A program made the translations under genes and the position numbers. Shown one piece after another: positions 44,020 to 54,623 of a stretch of DNA of 64,000 nt. The notes beneath the pieces were generated by a model. It did not search any database. It was given only the letters and a program-made list of their open reading frames with translations, and was not told the origin of the DNA. Source of the stretch: Phymorhynchus buccinoides (Eukaryota > Mollusca > Gastropoda > Neogastropoda > Raphitomidae); NCBI GenBank assembly GCA_017654935.2, contig CM065690.1:16961756-17025755 (forward strand), given 5' to 3'. The first letter of the stretch is position 1. Every line of letters begins with the position of its first letter.

Positions 44020-44135
44020 AGGAGAGGATGGTGGTGGTAGTGGAGGAGCCCCCAGCTATTCCGGAAAAGCCCGAGGTGGTCGTTTTCGCCATGTTCGGGG
44101 GGCTGGGCAAAAAGGTTTCCCAGCTGGCTCTGATG
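44020..44135 (+). CDS. ADGB: androglobin exon ahead of the LRQNGLSH block
   Basis: A 116-bp exon from acceptor TTTCTTTCAG to donor GTGAGT (phase 1 in, 0 out). It encodes ERMVVVVEEPPAIPEKPEVV, then FAMFGGLGKKVSQLALM, leading into the ADASERLRQ exon. It corresponds to the short segment before the ADSAEKLR-like block of androglobin. Confidence 0.85.
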
Positions 44136-44279
44136 GTGAGTCGTGTTTCCCCCCCCCCCCCCCCCCCCTTGATAGTAATTGCCCCCTCCTCCCTCCTTCT
44201 CGATGGTAATGATCACCCCCCGAACCTGATGGATCTAAACAACTTTAAAAAATACCCCCGTGCACATATATATATATGT

Positions 44280-44577
<298 letters not shown>

Positions 44578-44716
44578 GAACGCACGTGTATGCCTGCGCG
44601 CGTGCACCACCACCACTACCCACAAAATATTTTTTATTATTGTTTACAGTGAACGCTTCCGAAAAGTCGATAAGAGCTGGGATAGTCCGGTGTCTGGTGT
44701 CATTGTGACTAGCAAC

Positions 44717-46170
44717 ATTATACTATACCATACCATACCATACCATACAATAGTCTACCATGCTATACCATACCATACCATACCATACCATACCATACCA
44801 TACCATACAATAGTCTACCATGCTATACCATACCATACCATACCATACCATACCATACCATACCATACCATACCATACCATACCATACCATACAATAGTC
44901 TACCATGCTATACCATATGACATACCATACCATACCATACAATAGTCTACCATGCTATACCATACGATGCCATACTATACCATAGCATACCATACCATGC
45001 CATACAATACTATGCCATACCATACCATAGCATACCATACCATACAATAGTCTACCATGCTATACCATACCATAACATATCATAACATACCATACCATAC
45101 CATACCATACAATAGTCTACCATGCTATACCATACGATGCCATACTATACCATAGCATGCCATACCATGCCATACAATACTATGCCATACCATACCATAG
45201 CATACCATACCATACAATAGTCTACCATGCTATACCATACCATACAATAGTCTACCATGCTATACCATATCATAACATACCATACCATACCATACAATAG
45301 TCTACCATAGTCTACCATACCATACCATACCATACAATAGTCTACCATGCTATACCATATCATAACATACCATACCATACTATACAATAGTCTACCACGC
45401 TATAGCATATAACATACCATACCATACCATACAATAGTCTACCATGCTATGCCGTACCATGCCATACCATACCATACCATACCATACCATACCATACCAT
45501 ACCATACCATACCATACCATACCATACCATACCATACCATACCATACCATACCATACCATACCATACCATGCCATACCATACCATACCATACCATACCAT
45601 ACCATACCATACCATACCATACCATACCATACCATACCATACCATACCATACCATACCATGCCATGCCATACCATACCATACCATACCATACCATACCAT
45701 ACCATACCATACCATACCAAACCATACAATACCATACCAAACCAAACCATGCCATACCATACCATATGATACTAGACCACACCATACCATACCAGACCAT
45801 TACAATACCATACCATACCATACCATACCATACCATATACCATACCATACCATACCATACCATACCATACCATACCATATACCATACCATATCATACATA
45901 TCATACGATGACCATACCATACCATGCCGTACCATACCAGACCATACCATATACCATACCATATCATGCCATAGCCATACCATACCATACCATACCATAC
46001 CATACCATGCCATACCATACCATACCATGCCATACCATACCATATACCATATACCATACCATGCCATACCATACCATACCATACCATACCATGCCCATAC
46101 CATACCATACCATACCATACCATACCATACCATACCATACCATATACCATACCATGCCATACCATACCAT
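44717..46170. repeat. pentanucleotide satellite (ACCAT)n
   Basis: About 1.45 kb of (ACCAT)n. The left half has a higher-order pattern in which CAATAGTCTACCATGCTA recurs roughly every 60-100 bp; the right half is almost pure pentamer. Ends 85 bp before an androglobin exon. Confidence 0.96.
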
Positions 46171-46254
46171 ACTAGATTACTTTGTGCATCACCCAGAGCC
46201 GACCCACACTCGCTCATTTTTTTGGGTACAATTAAGCTGTTATTTTATTCTCAG

Positions 46255-46432
46255 GCGGATGCTAGCGAGCGTCTCCGACAGAACGGACTGTCCCACTTGT
46301 ACCCGCACCCCGTGTGCATCACCCAGACCCGGTCCTGCTCCATGGAGCTGCCTCCAACACCCGAGGTGGTCCCCGCATGGAAGCTCATCAGACCCAGGAA
46401 GAAGAAGGAGAGACCTACCGATGAACCAAGAG
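46255..46432 (+). CDS. ADGB: androglobin exon with LRQNGLSH and WKLIR blocks
   Basis: A 178-bp exon after acceptor TATTCTCAG. It encodes ADASERLRQNGLSHLYPHPV, then TRSCSMELPP, then WKLIRPRKKKERPTDEPR, and ends in phase 1 at donor GTTAGT. The match to androglobin (LR..GLSH, HPV, TRSRSC-like, PWKLIR-like) is among the clearest in the window. Two further diverged copies of its second half follow in the intron. Confidence 0.95.
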
Positions 46433-46519
46433 GTTAGTGTAACAGATTATCAAGTTGTTTGTTTTTCTTCCTAGCACATAAAAAATTATTAAGCAAACCC
46501 TACGGTTGTAAATTCATTA

Positions 46520-46776
46520 TCCTGCTCCATGGAGCTGCCCCCGTCCCCCGATGTGCTCCTCGACTGGAAGCTCACCAGACCCAGAAGGAAGAAGGAGAGG
46601 CCTACTGATGAACCAAGAGGTAAGGTTAAACGAGTATTTAAAGTCTTTTTCACATGTTAAGGAACCTACAACAATAAAGACATTGTCATGATCCATGGAG
46701 CTGCCCCCGCCCCCCCCCGATGTGGTCCCCACCCCGAAGCTCATCAGAACCAGGAAGAAAATGGAGAGGCCTGAGG
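46520..46776 (+). repeat. two partial duplicates of the preceding exon's 3' half with donors
   Basis: 46520-46620 repeats SCSMELPP...WKLTRPRRKKERPTDEPR in frame and ends at GTAAGG. 46686-46776 repeats SMELPPPPPDVV..KLIRTRKKMERP and ends at GTAGGA. Neither has an in-phase acceptor that I can find, so they are decayed or unused. Confidence 0.85.
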
Positions 46777-47220
46777 TAGGATTAAACCAGGAAACACGTC
46801 AGACCCATGAAGAACTAGAGCGTTAAGACGCTAGATCACCAGCCACACAGTAGCATTTTCACTGCAGTGCTTTGCCACGTGGCTGGTAACGAACCGTTAT
46901 TTTATAAAGGTAAAATAAAGATACAGCAAACAAACAACTACACGACAAGTGCAAAGTGACGTTATTTTATTCACAAGAGACAAAACAAAACTACTGGATA
47001 TTTCGGCGAATGCGCCTTTATCAACACAGACAAGCAATTAAACAGCAAACATCAAATATAGCAAAAGGAGCAAAAAGTAGGCAACAGAAGGAGCAAAAAA
47101 TAAAAACACACACATCAAGATCAAAATAAAAAAATACTTCCCCTCTACAGTCCAACGTGTAAAATAAAGAGAGAGGGAGGGAGAGAGAGGAGATAGAGTT
47201 ATATTAACCAGGTGCTCCAC

Positions 47221-47560
47221 AGCATTTTCGGCTCCAGTGACCTTGACCTTTGGCCAATGACCTTCATTTTTTAATGTGGCTTTGATATCCTAAGTACATG
47301 CAATATTTGAGAGTTCTAGGTCCCTCCGTTCAAGCGTTAACGTGCCAGTTGCTTGGCAGCATTTTCGGCTCCAGTGACCTTGACCTTTGAACAATGACCT
47401 TCATTTTCGAACTTTGCCCTTTTGTTTGGGCAGCAGTGACTGGAACGCACATACACACCTCGCCCTGCCTATTTGCTTCTTACTTGAGTGAGGATACTAG
47501 AAAACCAGGTACTCGGCAGCATTTTCGACCCCAGTGACCTTGACCTTTGTTGACCTTCAT
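47221..47560 (+). repeat. three copies of a TGACCTTGACCTTTG-containing unit
   Basis: GCAGCATTTTCGGCTCCAGT then GACCTTGACCTTTG and AATGACCTTCATTTT at 47221, 47357 and 47515, spaced about 136 and 158 bp. Confidence 0.85.
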
Positions 47561-47799
47561 TTTCGTTTGTGTGTGCGTGCGTAGTGAAAAGCTTTAACCT
47601 TGTGATTTTCTCAAAAACTACAAAATCAATACTAGCGCAACCAAACTTTGTACGATGATACAAATATGAGCACACATTACTATGAGCGAGTTGTTGCAGG
47701 CTTTGCTTCTTGCTTTATTAGCCCGTGTACCAGCAAACAAGAATAATATCACAAAACCAAAACAAATAATGAAGAAAAAAGAGAGAAATCCATGTTGCG

Positions 47800-48178
47800 C
47801 GCATGTGTTGTGTTATGTGCGCACGCGCATGTATGTATGTGTGTGTTCTTGTGCGCGTATGCGTTTCTGTGTATTTATACACATGTATGTGTGTCCATAT
47901 GTGTTTGTATTAATTGTGTGTGTGCGCATGTTTATGTGCCTGTCTGTGTCAGTGTGTGTGTGCGCGTATGCGTTTCTGTATATTTGTACACATGTAGGCC
48001 TATGCGCGCTTCCCTATGTGTTTGTCAATTGTATGTGTGTGCGCGTGCGCGCGCGTGTGTGTGTATGCGCATATTCATGTGTGTCTGTCAACGTGTGCTT
48101 GTGCTTGTGCACGTGTGTGTGTGTGTGTGTGTGCGTGCGTACGCGTTTCTGTATATTCGTACACATGTGTTTGTTTGT
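47800..48178. repeat. degenerate GT/GC microsatellite before exon
   Basis: GT-rich with GCGC and two GCGTTTCTGT(A/G)TATTT(A/G)TACACATGT blocks, ending 10 bp before the exon at 48189. Confidence 0.85.
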
Positions 48179-48188
48179 GTGTTAACAG

Positions 48189-48282
48189 TTGAAGAGGAGC
48201 CCCCCAAAGACATCCAATGCCTGGAGATGACCTCAGCATTCATCAACTACAACGTCAACCATGTCCCCATCCCCACCAACAC
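48189..48282 (+). CDS. ADGB: androglobin exon with FINY block
   Basis: A 94-bp exon (phase 1 in, 2 out) from acceptor TTAACAG to donor GTCAGT. It encodes VEEEPPKDIQCLEMTSAFINY, then NVNHVPIPTN. It corresponds to the LEISSPFLNY..IPT segment of androglobin. The last roughly 30 bp plus the donor are repeated about 11 more times downstream. Confidence 0.92.
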
Positions 48283-49120
48283 GTCAGTAGCTGTTTGTAT
48301 CATTATTCATATTGCACCTGTATCTGATACCATGTCCCCATCCCCACCAACACGTCAGTAGCTGGTTTTTTAAAAATCATTATTCATATTGCGCCTGTAT
48401 CTGATACCATGTTGCCATCCCCACCAACACGCCAGTAGCTGTTTGTATCATTATTCATATTGCGCCTGTATCTATCTGATACCATGTCCCCATCCCCACC
48501 AACACGCCAGTAGCTGTTTGTATCATTATTCATATTGCGCCTGTATCTATCTGATACCATGTCCCCATCCCCTCCAACACGTCAGTAGCTGTTTTTATCA
48601 TTATTCATATTGCGCCTGTATCTGATACCATGTCCCCATCCCCTCCAACACGTCAGTAGCTGTTTTTATCATTATTCATATTGCGCCTGTATCTATCTGA
48701 TACCATGTCCCCATCCCCACCAACACGTCAGTAGCTGTTTGTATCATTATTCATATTGCGCCTGTATCTGACACCATGTCCCCATCCCCTCCAACACGTC
48801 AGTAGCTGGTTTTTTGTATCATTATTCATATTGCGCCTGTATCTGATACCATGTTCCCGTCCCCACCAACACGTCAGTAGCTGGTTTTTTGTATCATTAT
48901 TCATATTGCGCCTGTATCTGATACCATGTTCCCGTCCCCACCAACACGTCAGTAGCTGTTTTTTGTATCATTATTCATATTGCGCCTGTATCTGATACCA
49001 TGTCCCCATCCCCTCCAACACGTCAGTAGCTGTTTGTATCATTATTCATATTGCGCCTGTATCTGATACCATGTTCCCGTCCCCACCAACACGTCAGTAG
49101 CTGTTTTTATGTGATTACTT
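48255..49120 (+). repeat. array of about 12 exon-tail plus splice-donor units
   Basis: A 68-77-bp unit, CATGTCCCCATCCCCACCAA, CACGTCAGTAGCTGTTTGTA, TCATTATTCATATTGCGCCT, GTATCTGATAC. The first unit is the real 3' end of the androglobin exon (donor GTCAGT at 48283); all others are intronic. Confidence 0.93.
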
Positions 49121-49254
49121 GATCAATAGGTTTTTTTTTTCTCTCTTTCTTGTTTATGTGGTAGACCGCAGGGGTAAGGTAGGAGGTAAGGGGAGTAGGG
49201 AGTAGGAAGGTGGAGTTGACAAGGAGAAGCTCCCCCGTGCTTGGGGGGGAGGGG

Positions 49255-49500
49255 GGGGGTGTCTTCGTACAAATAGTTCCCCCACCTTCTGGAAGTTCTG
49301 TGCTTGTAACTTCCTCAAATATGTCACTCTCTTTGACTGCCTTTTCCCACTGCCGTCTGCTATCTTTCTGCCTTACTGGTCCATTCTCCTGCCTTGTTTT
49401 CTATAAATTTTTACAAAGATTTCTTCAGCCGAAGTCGGACAAGCTGGGCCTAACTATTTCTTAGTTAGACGCATAACGGCAGCATGACGCATCTACGCTC
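49255..49500 (-). repeat. dispersed repeat family A, copy 4
   Basis: Reverse-complement copy including the CTAACTATTTCTTAGTTAG head. Closest to the copy at 13385. Confidence 0.78.
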
Positions 49501-49666
49501 ATATAACAGGAAACTGGTTGAGCGAACGACGACGAAGAAGAAAATACGGAGAAGCAGGTGCGATAACCTCTTTCACACATTTAACAATATAAAAAAACCG
49601 GGTCTTTCCACTGCCCTCTGTAGTATACACAAACTATACTATACTCTATTCACGATGGCGACGGTC

Positions 49667-49762
49667 TTTCCTGGTAATGCAGTACCTCCAGGATCGACCC
49701 CACTATCTGTATGTCTAAAAATAAATGTCCCTCGTGTACCTGGACCGGGTTGGAGGACGTTA
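49667..49762 (+). repeat. SINE-like family B, copy 2
   Basis: CAGTACCTCCAGGATCGACC then AAATGTCCCTCGTGTACCTG and GGAGGACGTTAAAC. Diverged shorter relatives lie at 6653-6705 and 49893-49945 (both minus). The GACGTTAAAC tail is shared with the U2-headed SINE and with short pieces at 11401 and 11474. Confidence 0.72.
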
Positions 49763-50274
49763 AACACAATTTCTTCTTCTTCTGATAACCTCTTTCCCTT
49801 TCCCTTGCTTAAGTCCAACCGACTACACTACACCCCCTCCATTTCCTTCACCCTTCTCCCCTATCCTAACCGTACCTAGTGTGGAATTGTTTTGTTTTAC
49901 GTCCTTTCGACCGAAGTCATGTAGGACATTACTTTAAATGTAGATGGGGGTATCTACATAGTCTCCAGTCTATCACATTTTATAGATTAGTAAAATGTGT
50001 GATTCGTTGAAAGTCAAATGGAGATCTTTAGAAATTTACAGCTTGGAGAATATTACTTTCCACTTCCATTGTTATGGTGTTTTTTTTATAATGAAAATTA
50101 ATATTGTTTTGATTTTATTCTTTTTTTTCTTTTGACCTTTACGTTAAAGTTAAACTGGGAGTATACAGCGCTGCCTGTACTGCCCACGGCTGGAGGATAC
50201 ACGCGTAAGAACCTTGATAATCCGTGGATAAGTTGTCTCTTTCAGTTGTGAAACTCACTACTAAGATGGGGCAG

Positions 50275-50600
50275 TCGGTGGATGCCTCGTGCTTCTATGC
50301 GGGGAGCTGGACGACCCCACCCCATCCACCCACGAGTCTCTCCCCGTAGGGATACTGGGGAATCTTTCGTAAAAAGAGTTCCCCCACATTCTGGAACTTC
50401 TGCGCTTGTAACTTCCTCAAATCTGTCACTCTCTGTGACTCTGCCTTTTCTCTTTGCTTGCTATCATCTACTATCTTTCTGATTTATTCATTAGTTATTG
50501 GCCCATTCTCCTGCCTTTTTAATAAAAACTCTTCCAAATAATTTTTCTTCTTTGAGCTCCTCCGAAATCGGAATGTGTCGGCTGTATGCAGCGGGTAGAC
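50275..50600 (-). repeat. dispersed repeat family A, copy 5
   Basis: Longest minus-strand copy. It includes both GATGCCTCGTGCTTCTATGC at one end and CTCCGAAATCGGAATGTGTC at the other, which help define the full unit of about 300 bp. Confidence 0.78.
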
Positions 50601-51075
50601 CAGTGAAGACTGAAAACCGGACACATACGTAGGCCTACCTTGCCCATTGTGGCCATATGTCCTGGGAACGCATAAGAAGAAGAAGAACTATTAGGATGTT
50701 GGCGATGATCTTGTCTCTATTAATAAATAAATGTCGTACCCTGGCTAAAAGATTCCAGTGATCATCCGACCAGCCGTATCACTTGAACATTATGGTACAA
50801 ATGCATCATCTGAGGATGAGAACATTACGTGTGTGACCGTTTTTGATTACCCCGCGCCACGTGGGGCAGCCACACTTCGACTTCGGGGGATTTTGGAGAC
50901 TGATGGTGTTACGCTGGGAGCTTGCCATGGCTAAAGACGATCCCCGCATAACTATGCAGAACATAGCAGCATTTTGATGTAGCCTCGGTGTTCTAGCCTG
51001 TGTCAATTAATATTGGTCTGGCATGGCCCCAAGCCAAGGCGGCAATCGTGTTTACGGCTGTGCGTTGCCCACCAG

Positions 51076-51274
51076 GTATCGCACCATCAGCTTCCTGGAG
51101 CGGGGTTTGCTGAGGAACCGCAAGACCAACTCCATCGAGGAGATCGACGAGCAGTTGTCGGAAAGGGAGGTGGTGCCTGAGGAGTTCACCGCCACTACCA
51201 CCACCACCACCCAGCCCCCCTCCGAGACTGACATCGCCCAGCAGTGCTCGGACCGAGAGGCAAGGACATGCATT
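51076..51274 (+). CDS. ADGB: androglobin exon with ISFLERGL block
   Basis: The exon starts after CCCACCAG with one base completing a Thr codon, then YRTISFLERGLLRNRK, EEIDEQLSEREVVPEEF, a Thr run, and SETDIAQQCSDRE. Two donors are in the right phase (0): GTATGT at 51275, chosen here, and a non-canonical GC donor GCAAGG at 51260 that would drop five codons. The block matches the segment after IPT in androglobin, with a longer acidic tail. Confidence 0.85.
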
Positions 51275-51514
51275 GTATGTAGGCCTAGATGGACAAAACC
51301 CCCACTATTGTTATGGACAAAATTGGACTGAGATGGCCATTACATTACGAGGGCCTTTAATGGTTCTGCTAACTATAATGGATATTTCTGGGTTATTTTT
51401 TTATTGACTAATTTGGACTGAGATGACCATTTTCAGTACGAGTGCATTACAGACTACAGTTATCCGAGCAACTGCAAACACTCACTATATTTGGCTTTGT
51501 ATGCTGAACTACAT

Positions 51515-51705
51515 TGGTGTGTGTGTGTGTGAGTGAGTGTGTGTGAGTGAGTGTGTGTGTGAGTGAGTGTGAGTGAGTGTGTGTGTGCGTGTGTGTGTGT
51601 GCACATGTGTGCTGGCACGCAAGCTTGCGTTTGTGTGTATGCGTGCGCGCACGCTTGTTTGCTTTATGTGTGTGTGTGTGTGTATTGTGTAGGCGCAGTG
51701 TGTAC
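51515..51705. repeat. GT/GTGA microsatellite
   Basis: (GTGA)n mixed with (GT)n, then degenerate GT with GCGC. Confidence 0.88.
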
Positions 51706-51750
51706 GTGTGCGTGCACGCGCTAACGTGTGCGGTTTTTTTAAATTTCAAG

Positions 51751-51840
51751 GAGGTGCCACCAGAGGAGACAGAGGAAGCCAAGGGCACTAGGAAGAATAA
51801 GGTTAAATCTGCCAAACGAGACAAGTCTGCAGAACACGAG
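51751..51840 (+). CDS. ADGB: androglobin exon, acidic/basic linker
   Basis: A 30-codon, phase 0-0 exon from acceptor AAATTTCAAG to donor GTAATT. It encodes EVPPEETEEAKGTRKNKVKS followed by AKRDKSAEHE. It is low complexity and charged; the call rests on splice sites, phase and position rather than similarity. Confidence 0.72.
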
Positions 51841-52149
51841 GTAATTAAATCTGCATTATAATATAACCCCGTCCGCGGGGCTGATGCTTATAAAAATAGC
51901 AATGGGATTAAACAGGAAGTGACACACAGTGACAGGAAGTAGTAATGGGAGGTAGCATTCTACTACTGTCACAAGGGTGGTTTCCCTTTTTAGGGTTACT
52001 ATGGCAACAAGCGTTAAACGCTTTGGTTCTTCCAGCTAATCAGTATGTATGCAATTGTTTTGAGTGTTGGTAAGTATTAAGTTATATAGATAGTAAGATT
52101 AATTTTTTTTAAATCTACCAATCTGCATTATAATATAACCTCGTCCGCG

Positions 52150-52330
52150 GTGGGTGGGTCGTACAAATAGTTCTGCCACTTTCTGGAAGTTCTGTGCTTG
52201 TAACAACCAATAATCTGGCGCTCACTTTGACTGCTTTTTTCATTTTGCTTACTGTCATCTAATGTCTTCATGCCTTACCGGTCCATTTTTCATGCCTTTG
52301 TTCTTAAGACTCATAACAATATTTTTTTCT
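52150..52330 (-). repeat. dispersed repeat family A, copy 6 (degraded)
   Basis: Recognisable by GTACAAATAGTTC, TTCTGGAAGTTCTGTGCTTG and ACCGGTCCATTTTTCATGCC. Truncated at both sides and adjacent to the foldback element. Confidence 0.65.
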
Positions 52331-52344
52331 CCGGCCAATGAGGG

Positions 52345-53233
52345 GCATCTCAATTGCGCCCTGTGCCGATTGCGTCCGTTGTAATAATCCATTGCGTCCG
52401 TTGAAATGAGTGAAATGGTTCATGATAAATCTGGACAGTCCTAATGGAAGTTTGGCATAAATTGATGTTTTCGATTCAGGAGATAGAGCAAACAGTTTTT
52501 GATTTTGAAGTCATCTGTAGTTTTTAACTTGTAACACACACCAACTGCGGAAACCAGGCGCGATTCATGTGCACAACCGGATCGGCGCAATTGAGTAATT
52601 TTCAAATAGGAGCAATTGAGTAATTTTCAAATAGGGGCAATTCAGTCATTTTTAAATAGGCGCCATTGAGTACTCTTCAAATAGACGCAATTAAATGAGT
52701 AATCCTCAAATAGACGCAATTGAGTTATTTTCAAATAGGTGCAATTGAGTAATTTTCAAATAGGCGCAATTGAGTAATTTTCAAATAGGCGCAATTGAGT
52801 AATTTTCAAATAGGGGTAATTGAGTCATAACCGCAGGGTGGTGGTGATGGTGGTGTAAACTACAACGGTTACCACTCAATTGCGCCTATTTGGAAATTAC
52901 TCAACTGCGCCTCTTCGGGTGTATGCATCAATTGCGCCTGGTTTCTGCAAGTGATATCTCTTAGAAGTTAAAATTCAGATGATTATAATATAATCAAAAT
53001 CGGAAAAAGCTATTAAAATCCCAATTTCTGTATCTTTATAAGGAATGTTTTCTCTATCTGCTGAAACAATTATCTCATTGTATGCAAAACTTCCATTAAA
53101 AATTCTAATTGTCTCACGAACCATTTCAACCATTATAACGGGCGCAATTGATGACTAGGCCTACAGAAGGCGCTTAATTGACCCATGCACAGTTGAGTAT
53201 AGGGATAATACAAAATAGGCGCAATTGAGGTGC
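52345..53233. mobile_element. foldback element with internal 25-bp array
   Basis: Ends GCATCTCAATTGCGCC / GGCGCAATTGAGGTGC. Longer imperfect inverted arms include AATGGAAGTTT / AACTTCCATT and GAAATGGTTC / GAACCATTTC. The middle is about ten copies of a 24-26-bp unit GCAATTGAGTAATTTTCAAA (52590-52825), followed by the same words inverted. It ends 30 bp before an androglobin exon. Confidence 0.8.
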
Positions 53234-53262
53234 AGTGACTACAACTTTTTCTTCTTCTTCAG

Positions 53263-53413
53263 TTGTCCACAGGGAAGGGGCAAAAGGGGGAGCGTTTGTC
53301 CATGAAGAATGATCCTAAGAGCAAAGGCCTGAAGAGGACCGAGTCTAAGGTCAGCAGGGTTCGGGACGAGGCCGAAGACAAGAAGGACCACAACAAGGAC
53401 AAAGTTGACAAAG
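53263..53413 (+). CDS. ADGB: androglobin exon, basic linker
   Basis: A 151-bp exon after acceptor TTCTTCTTCTTCAG, phase 0 in and 1 out at donor GTAATA. It encodes LSTGKGQKGERLSMKNDPKS, then KGLKRTESKVSRVRDEAEDK. The donor is followed almost at once by a 135-bp GT microsatellite. A foldback element of about 0.9 kb ends 30 bp upstream of the exon. Confidence 0.75.
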
Positions 53414-53439
53414 GTAATACGTTTTCTTTCTTTAAGAAG

Positions 53440-53440
<1 letters not shown>

Positions 53441-53502
<62 letters not shown>

Positions 53503-53528
53503 TGTGTGTGTGTGCACGTGTGTGTGTG

Positions 53529-53577
<49 letters not shown>
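53441..53577. repeat. GT microsatellite after exon donor
   Basis: About 135 bp of (GT)n with three interruptions, 27 bp after the donor at 53414. Confidence 0.93.
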
Positions 53578-53579
53578 CC

Positions 53580-54290
53580 ACCATGGGACAAACGGGTGTG
53601 CTAATAATAACTATTGTCAATGTCTTAATTATTGCACACACAAAACACACAACTCTACGCGATGAACTAAGGCAAATGAAAACGCTTTATATTAACACAA
53701 AACGAAACAATAATAGAAACCAAAACAGGGAGCGTCCAGACAGACCTACGTGATATCGGTCCTACGTGTCAACACACCTACGTGCCATTAATCCTATGTA
53801 GCATTAGCCCTAGGGCTAGGGTGAGTAGGACCATGGACACGTGGGATTCGTGGCACGTAGGACTACCGGATTTACCCCCCCAAAAAAAACAACAACACCC
53901 CAACTAACTAACAAACCCCAGCCAACTTTTACGTCCTAAAAATGACTTCGTTGGGGCAGATCGATGAGGTCCACAGGACACGAATTCCCCTTATTCTGGC
54001 TCCTGTCAGTTTTTCCACAAAGAGCTATTTGTTTCGAGTTATTTCTTTTAAGAGAGGCAAATATTCTTATAATTGATTTTGGTTAGGGATAGGAAAAGAC
54101 CTTACAAGTGGTATACCACCATAAAACAATGTAAGCCTAATGGATAAAACACTTTAAATTGGTTTATGCGGGTGACGAGTGTTAACAAAAGGCATGGACT
54201 GAAAGGAGCTGAGAAAAGCTACTGTGGGTCTTGACAGAGCAAGAACCTTCATATGTCACGGACTGATCTGAACAGACAGCATATCGAAGG
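53580..54290. other. intronic sequence with CCTACGTG words
   Basis: At 53740-53870, words ACCTACGTG/GTCCTACGTG and their complements (GGCACGTAGGAC) form a weak inverted array around TAGCCCTAGGGCTAGG. Nothing else recognised. Confidence 0.45.
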
Positions 54291-54292
54291 TT

Positions 54293-54448
54293 CTTGCCGC
54301 ATCCCTTTCCCATTTTTGCTTTTGAGATACTCAGATAGGCCATCCCTCGATGACTGCTCATATCATTATCTTGCCGCATCCCTTTCCCATTTTTGCTTTT
54401 GAGATACTCAGATAGGCCATCCCACGATGACTGCTCATATCATTATCT
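54293..54448 (+). repeat. 77-bp tandem duplication upstream of an exon
   Basis: Two nearly identical units (CTTGCCGCATCCCTTTCCCA to ATATCATTAT), the second ending about 18 bp before the exon at 54467. Confidence 0.93.
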
Positions 54449-54466
54449 TCATTTATTATTTTTCAG

Positions 54467-54623
54467 AACCAGAGAGCCTCCTTCTGCATCCCGAGGGGAT
54501 GGAGGAGGGGAACGCGGAGGACAAATCTCAGCAGAATCAGGGGGAGGAGGGGGCTTCGTCCACCTCCGCCTCCAAACCCAACACCCGCTGGATCGATTTT
54601 GACCAGTTCTGCGTCTGCTTCAG
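54467..54623 (+). CDS. ADGB: androglobin exon with WIDFDQFCVCF block
   Basis: A 157-bp exon (phase 1 in, 2 out) from acceptor TTTTTCAG to donor GTACCA. It encodes an acidic/Ser-rich stretch and ends NTRWIDFDQFCVCF, matching the WLDFEDFC.CF block of androglobin immediately before FHKP. A near-perfect 77-bp tandem duplication lies just upstream of the acceptor. Confidence 0.92.

Noticed and set aside
45392..46217. MVWYG-type and IPYHT-type open frames
   Set aside because: Direct translation of the (ACCAT)n pentanucleotide satellite.
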